Source of the DNA: Thermoplasmata archaeon
GTDB lineage: Archaea; Thermoplasmatota; E2; UBA9212
Direction: 5' to 3'
DNA: 19,548 bases
Assembly: GCA_013329495.1 (NCBI GenBank)
Contig: DUKC01000078.1
Location: 1-19,548, forward strand
Part shown: positions 16,082 to 19,548 of the stretch, piece by piece
How positions within the stretch are numbered: the stretch's first letter is position 1
Layout: every line of letters begins with the position of its first letter
The notes under the pieces: model-generated
What the model was told of the DNA's origin: nothing
What the model saw: the letters and a program-made list of their open reading frames with translations, nothing else
The model's database searches: none
Made by a program: the position numbers and the translations under genes

Positions 16082-18400
16082 TTAGGTTCCCCACTTCTTG
16101 TTTGGGCTAGGTCCCATTTCAAAGACCAACACTCCCCCGTTTACCACATCCTCATGCGTGATCCATGGTTTGTTTAGCGGTTTACCATTTAGAGTTACTG
16201 ATTGAATATATTTGTTTTTGGGAGAATTATTTTCTGCCGTTATGATCAATTCATTGCTGCCCCAGTATTCGTCGAGATGAACTGTGACTCTATCAAATAC
16301 AGGGCTTCCTATTGCATACGCAGGCATTCCTGGACACGCTGGATAAAAACCCATTGCACTGAAGACATACCATGCTGACATCTGCCCAACATCTTCATTT
16401 CCACAGAGTCCTCCAGGATTTGCGTGATATAATGTATCCATTATCTGCCTCACTCTTTCTTGGGTTTTCCATGGTTGACCGGCGTAGTCATAAAGATAAG
16501 GAATGTGATGGGAGGGCTCGTTTCCGTGCGCGTATTGCCCAATCATGCCAGTAACATCAGGCACAGCTGGACCTGTAATTATCGACGGTTGTTTAAAGAA
16601 ATGATCAAGCTTTTCAATGAAGTCTCCCTCTCCTCCCATGAGGTCTATCAAGCCCTGAACATCATGCTGAACAGACCACAAATACTGCCATGCATTTCCC
16701 TCTGTATACAGGCGTTCTCTATCTCCGCCTATGTAGCGCGGATCAAATAGTTTAACCCACGGACCCTTTTCTTTTTTGCCTTGAAAGAAACCATTGGAAG
16801 GGTTGAAGAGGTTTCTGTAGTTCAAGGATCTGCCCATGAAATACTCATAATCCTCAGTTTTTCCCAGTGCTTTCGCCACCTGAGCGACACACCAGTCATC
16901 GTACGTGTACTCCAAGGTTCTCGATACAGATTCACCTACTCTATTTGCTGGAAGGTATCCCAGCTTTTTGTAATAATTCAAACCTACGCGTCCTTTGAAC
17001 GTGTGCTCTTTGGGAGGCAAGTCCATGGCCCCTTTCTTGATTGCAGCGTATGCCTTCTCGATGTCGAATCCTTCCAATCCTTTCAAATAAGCATCCGCAA
17101 TTACAGATGTGGCATGGTCTCCGATCATGCAGTTGGTGTAGCTGCTTGCAAGCTCCCATATTGGAAGGTATCCTCCTTGATCATACTTGTCCAAAAGAGA
17201 TTCTATCATTTCAGAATCTTTCTCAGGTTCTAACAAAACAAGCAGAGGATGCTCAGCCCTAAACGTGTCCCAAATCGAGAAGACGTTGTAATGGGCATGA
17301 TCGCTACTCGAATGAATCCTTTTATCCATGCCTGTGTAGCTACCATCAACATCGCTAAACGTGTTGGGAGCGATCATCGTGTGATACAAAGCAGTGTAGA
17401 AGGTCGTTAAGTCGTTTTCACTCCCACTCTCAACATCTATTTTGTTTAGCTTTTTGTTCCAGTCGTTTTTGGCTTTACTTCTCACCTCATTGAAACCCCA
17501 ATTGGGTATTTCCACTTCAAGATTTTTTCTAGCATCCTTGATGCTGGTAAAGGATATGCCAACTTTTACCAAAATTTGCTCTCCCTTTGTCGTTTTGTAA
17601 TCGACAAAAGCTCCAATTTTTGGGCCTGTTATTTTGTCTCTCCCTTCATAGATCCTGTTGTCTTTCCAGACACCATAAGAGCTGAATGGTTTGTTGAACT
17701 CAGCAGCAAAATAAACTGTGTACATCGCTCCAGATGCGCACCATCCCCCTCCCTTCGGATCGCAGTAAGAATAGCCTTCAATGGTATGGTTGTTGACCAC
17801 ATTCACCCCTCCCTGAACAGCTTCCCCCCGTATTCTGTGAGAGAGATCTATCAGTATATGACCAGAATTTGAATTCGGAAATGTATACCTGTGAAATCCG
17901 GCTCTCTTGGTCGCTGTCAATTCAGCTGTTATTTCGTAATCTTTGAGTAAGACAGAATAGTAACCCGGCTCAGCCAGCTCCCTTTCGTGGTCAAATCTTG
18001 ATCTATAGCCTTCATCAGGGTTTGTTTTAGGACCCGGCTCTGTTTTGATCCTCCCAATGAGGGGCATAAAAAGTATGTTGCCATAATCCCCACAACCAGT
18101 TCCACTCAAATGAGTGTGGCTAAATCCCATAATTGAACTATCAGAATAATGATATCCCGAGCACCAGTCCCACCCTTCTATGCCGGTATCTGGACTTAGT
18201 TGGACCATACCAAAGGGAAGAGTAGCCCCTGGGAAGGTATGGCCATGCTGATCTGCTCCGATAAATGGGTTTACATACCCAGTTAAATTTCTCTGTCTTG
18301 GCTCCAAGGTCGCTTCATCTTTTTCTTTCACACATCCTGATAGTACAGCTCCGATTAACAGGACAGCAATCCATATTGCGGATATTGATTTCCTATTCAT
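16082..18400 (-). CDS. Lipid-anchored GH92 alpha-mannosidase
   Basis: 772-aa predicted surface lipoprotein (LSGC, Cys23) of the calcium-dependent GH92 family of exo-alpha-mannosidases, mostly acting on alpha-1,2/1,3 linkages of N-glycans and mannans. The N-terminal beta-sandwich begins with the hallmark YVNPFIGADQHGHTFPGAT (42-60), then PFGMVQLSPDT and GFSHTHLSGTGCGDYG (92-107). The (alpha/alpha)6 catalytic domain has MIGDHATSVIADAYLKG and the conserved GNEDVGQMSAWYVFSAMGFY with Glu669-Asp670. The length is normal and it ends TAA. It follows the SIS gene by 80 bases, with its own TATA-like box in the gap, so it may be transcribed both from upstream and internally. With GH47 it gives the locus two unrelated alpha-mannosidase types. 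Confidence 0.94.
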   Translation of the reverse strand: MNRKSISAIWIAVLLIGAVLSGCVKEKDEATLEPRQRNLTGYVNPFIGADQHGHTFPGATLPFGMVQLSPDTGIEGWDWCSGYHYSDSSIMGFSHTHLSGTGCGDYGNILFMPLIGRIKTEPGPKTNPDEGYRSRFDHERELAEPGYYSVLLKDYEITAELTATKRAGFHRYTFPNSNSGHILIDLSHRIRGEAVQGGVNVVNNHTIEGYSYCDPKGGGWCASGAMYTVYFAAEFNKPFSSYGVWKDNRIYEGRDKITGPKIGAFVDYKTTKGEQILVKVGISFTSIKDARKNLEVEIPNWGFNEVRSKAKNDWNKKLNKIDVESGSENDLTTFYTALYHTMIAPNTFSDVDGSYTGMDKRIHSSSDHAHYNVFSIWDTFRAEHPLLVLLEPEKDSEMIESLLDKYDQGGYLPIWELASSYTNCMIGDHATSVIADAYLKGLEGFDIEKAYAAIKKGAMDLPPKEHTFKGRVGLNYYKKLGYLPANRVGESVSRTLEYTYDDWCVAQVAKALGKTEDYEYFMGRSLNYRNLFNPSNGFFQGKKEKGPWVKLFDPRYIGGDRERLYTEGNAWQYLWSVQHDVQGLIDLMGGEGDFIEKLDHFFKQPSIITGPAVPDVTGMIGQYAHGNEPSHHIPYLYDYAGQPWKTQERVRQIMDTLYHANPGGLCGNEDVGQMSAWYVFSAMGFYPACPGMPAYAIGSPVFDRVTVHLDEYWGSNELIITAENNSPKNKYIQSVTLNGKPLNKPWITHEDVVNGGVLVFEMGPSPNKKWGT

Positions 18401-18437
18401 CTCAATTTTTTATTTTTTAATTTTTTAAAGGATTTTT

Positions 18438-18446
18438 AATTTATAC
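18438..18446 (-). promoter_or_regulatory. TATA-box candidate in front of GH92
   Basis: Minus-strand GTATAAATT lies 38-46 bases before the ATG at 18400. That would place transcription start about 15-20 bases before the gene and provide an internal promoter for the five-glycosidase block. Confidence 0.4.
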
Positions 18447-18480
18447 TTCAATAGAGCCTAAACCCTTACTCACCACAAAC

Positions 18481-19503
18481 TCATTTTACTACTTTATGCA
18501 ATCCAACAGGCTTGTCCGGATCAAGCCCCTTTGCTATAGAAGAGTAGTATGCTATGAGCTGGAACATTGGAACAGACAGGAAAGGTGAAAGAATCGCTTC
18601 CGTGATTGGCAAGCACAGCAAAGGGGCTTCGTCTATGAGTTGTTTGATTAGATTCTCAAATGAAATTATTGGGGCATAGGCACGCACCCTTGAAAGTTTT
18701 TTCATGAACCTTTTGGTGCTTTCTTTCTTTTCGTTTCCTGGGCACGACAAAATAACAGGATATCCGTCCTTAACCAAAGAAATGTGGCCATGCCAATACT
18801 CTCCGACAGGCATTCCCTGCGCGTGCATGTGGGCAGTTTCCTTCATTTTTAGCGCACCTTCTAAAGTCACTGGGTAATTCACTCCCTCCCCGACAATGTC
18901 GACTATGTTTTCATTTACGAAGTGGTTTCCTATCGATTTGCATGCCTCTGCATTGTTGTCTAACGATTGCTTGAGCAGATCCGGGATCTCAAAAAGCTTC
19001 TTCTTCAGCTTTGCTTTGGTCAGCGGTAAGGCTAGAAGAGCTAGAACCGCAAGCATAGAAGTGAATGATTTTGTTGAGGGAATGCTCTTTTCTAGCCCCG
19101 CATAGGAATGTATGGTGAACTGAGTCATCTTTTCGAGTGTGGTATCGAAAGCATTGGTTATCGCTATCTTTGTTGTTTTCGAAGCCCTGGCTGCTTGAAC
19201 AGCATCAGTTGTTTCTCCAGATTGAGAGAGCAAGAAAACCAAGTCGTCTGTCGTGACAATATCCTTGGTGTATTTCGCAAACTCCAAGGAATAACATGAG
19301 ATGGCTTTTTTTTTCGTTAAGAACTCGTACAGATAAGAGAACACTCTTCCGCAATAATATGAACTGCCACTCCCGACCAAGTAGATGGTGCGAGGTTTAA
19401 AAGCAAGCCTCTTGTAAACATCTTCGATCTCCTTTGGTGCTTTTTCAAGTGTTTCTTTTAAGGCAGCAGGCTGTTCATAGATCTCCTTTAGCATGTGATG
19501 CAT
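18481..19503 (-). CDS. Two-SIS-domain sugar-phosphate isomerase/deaminase, GlmD/GlmS-like
   Basis: 340-aa cytosolic protein equal to the isomerase half of glucosamine-6-phosphate synthase, without the glutaminase domain. SIS domain 1 carries VGSGSSYYCGRV (43-54), LLSQSGETTDAV (91-102) and STKSFTSML (143-151). SIS domain 2 carries VGEGVNYPVTLEGALKMKE (204-222) and GEYWHG (234-239), ending DPDKPVGLHKVVK as GlmS-type proteins do. Such proteins interconvert amino-sugar and keto-sugar phosphates; in Thermococcales GlmD deaminates glucosamine-6-phosphate. Heading an operon of surface glycosidases, it most likely handles an imported amino-sugar or ketose-6-phosphate product. The family-typical MLKEIYEQP starts at residue 4, so ATG 19494 is an alternative start. 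Ends TGA. No signal peptide. Confidence 0.85.
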   Translation of the reverse strand: MHHMLKEIYEQPAALKETLEKAPKEIEDVYKRLAFKPRTIYLVGSGSSYYCGRVFSYLYEFLTKKKAISCYSLEFAKYTKDIVTTDDLVFLLSQSGETTDAVQAARASKTTKIAITNAFDTTLEKMTQFTIHSYAGLEKSIPSTKSFTSMLAVLALLALPLTKAKLKKKLFEIPDLLKQSLDNNAEACKSIGNHFVNENIVDIVGEGVNYPVTLEGALKMKETAHMHAQGMPVGEYWHGHISLVKDGYPVILSCPGNEKKESTKRFMKKLSRVRAYAPIISFENLIKQLIDEAPLLCLPITEAILSPFLSVPMFQLIAYYSSIAKGLDPDKPVGLHKVVK

Positions 19504-19509
19504 TTTATC

Positions 19510-19548
19510 TCAGCATGTGACCTTCTTAGGCTTATCCAGTAATTGATT
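19510..19548 (-). CDS. Possible 3' end of an upstream gene (12 codons visible)
   Basis: One minus-strand frame is open from the window edge and ends NQLLDKPKKVTC then TGA, six bases before the SIS gene's ATG, a typical operon spacing. A second frame is also open here, so this is weak. If real, the SIS gene is not the first of its transcript. Confidence 0.25.
   Translation of the reverse strand, partial: NQLLDKPKKVTC

Noticed and set aside
1-19548. CRISPR arrays, insertion sequences, rRNA genes or integrase attachment sites
   Set aside because: No regularly spaced repeats, transposase motifs, rRNA-like stretches or duplicated tRNA ends were seen on either strand.

Overview
The window looks archaeal. 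The evidence is a tRNA-Tyr with a small anticodon-loop intron and no encoded CCA, a CTP-dependent riboflavin kinase fused to a winged helix, TATA-like boxes about 25-30 bases before several start codons, and a TtuA/Ncs6-type tRNA thiolase. The tRNA stems are strongly GC-rich (18 of 21 pairs) in an otherwise AT-leaning sequence, and a TtuA-like enzyme is present, so a thermophile is plausible. The lineage cannot be fixed from this window; an uncultured euryarchaeote-like archaeon fits best.

Plus strand, 1-4200: the 3' part of a tRNA thiolase, then a lipid-anchored GH36 alpha-galactosidase-like enzyme starting two bases after it, tRNA-Tyr(GTA), and a CPBP (CAAX-type) membrane protease. Minus strand, 4390-6950: protein-L-isoaspartate methyltransferase, a lipid-anchored M19 dipeptidase, and HTH-RibK. 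Minus strand, 7187-19503: a tightly packed glycan-degradation operon reading SIS-domain sugar isomerase/deaminase, then GH92, GH47, GH63, GH3 and GH35. All five hydrolases carry lipoprotein signal peptides ending in a lipobox Cys.

GH63 (glucosidase I family), GH47 (class I alpha-mannosidase, EDEM-like) and GH92 (alpha-mannosidase) are the activities needed to trim glucosylated high-mannose glycans. With the beta-acting GH35 and GH3 enzymes, the alpha-galactosidase-like GH36 and an intracellular GlmD/GlmS-like SIS protein, the locus resembles an archaeal cell-surface counterpart of a Bacteroides glycan-utilisation locus, but no transporter or SusCD is visible.

Two operon genes have broken frames. 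GH3 has one in-frame TAG (11474-11476) with both halves perfectly in frame. GH47 has a -1 frameshift at a GGG run (15796-15798). TAG is almost absent as a terminator: complete genes end in TAA (seven) or TGA (four), and the one gene ending in TAG (CPBP protease) stays open for 39 more codons and would complete its last membrane helix. TAG may therefore be a sense codon here, for example pyrrolysine, though recent mutation or assembly error remains possible. No gene-free stretch exceeds 300 bases.
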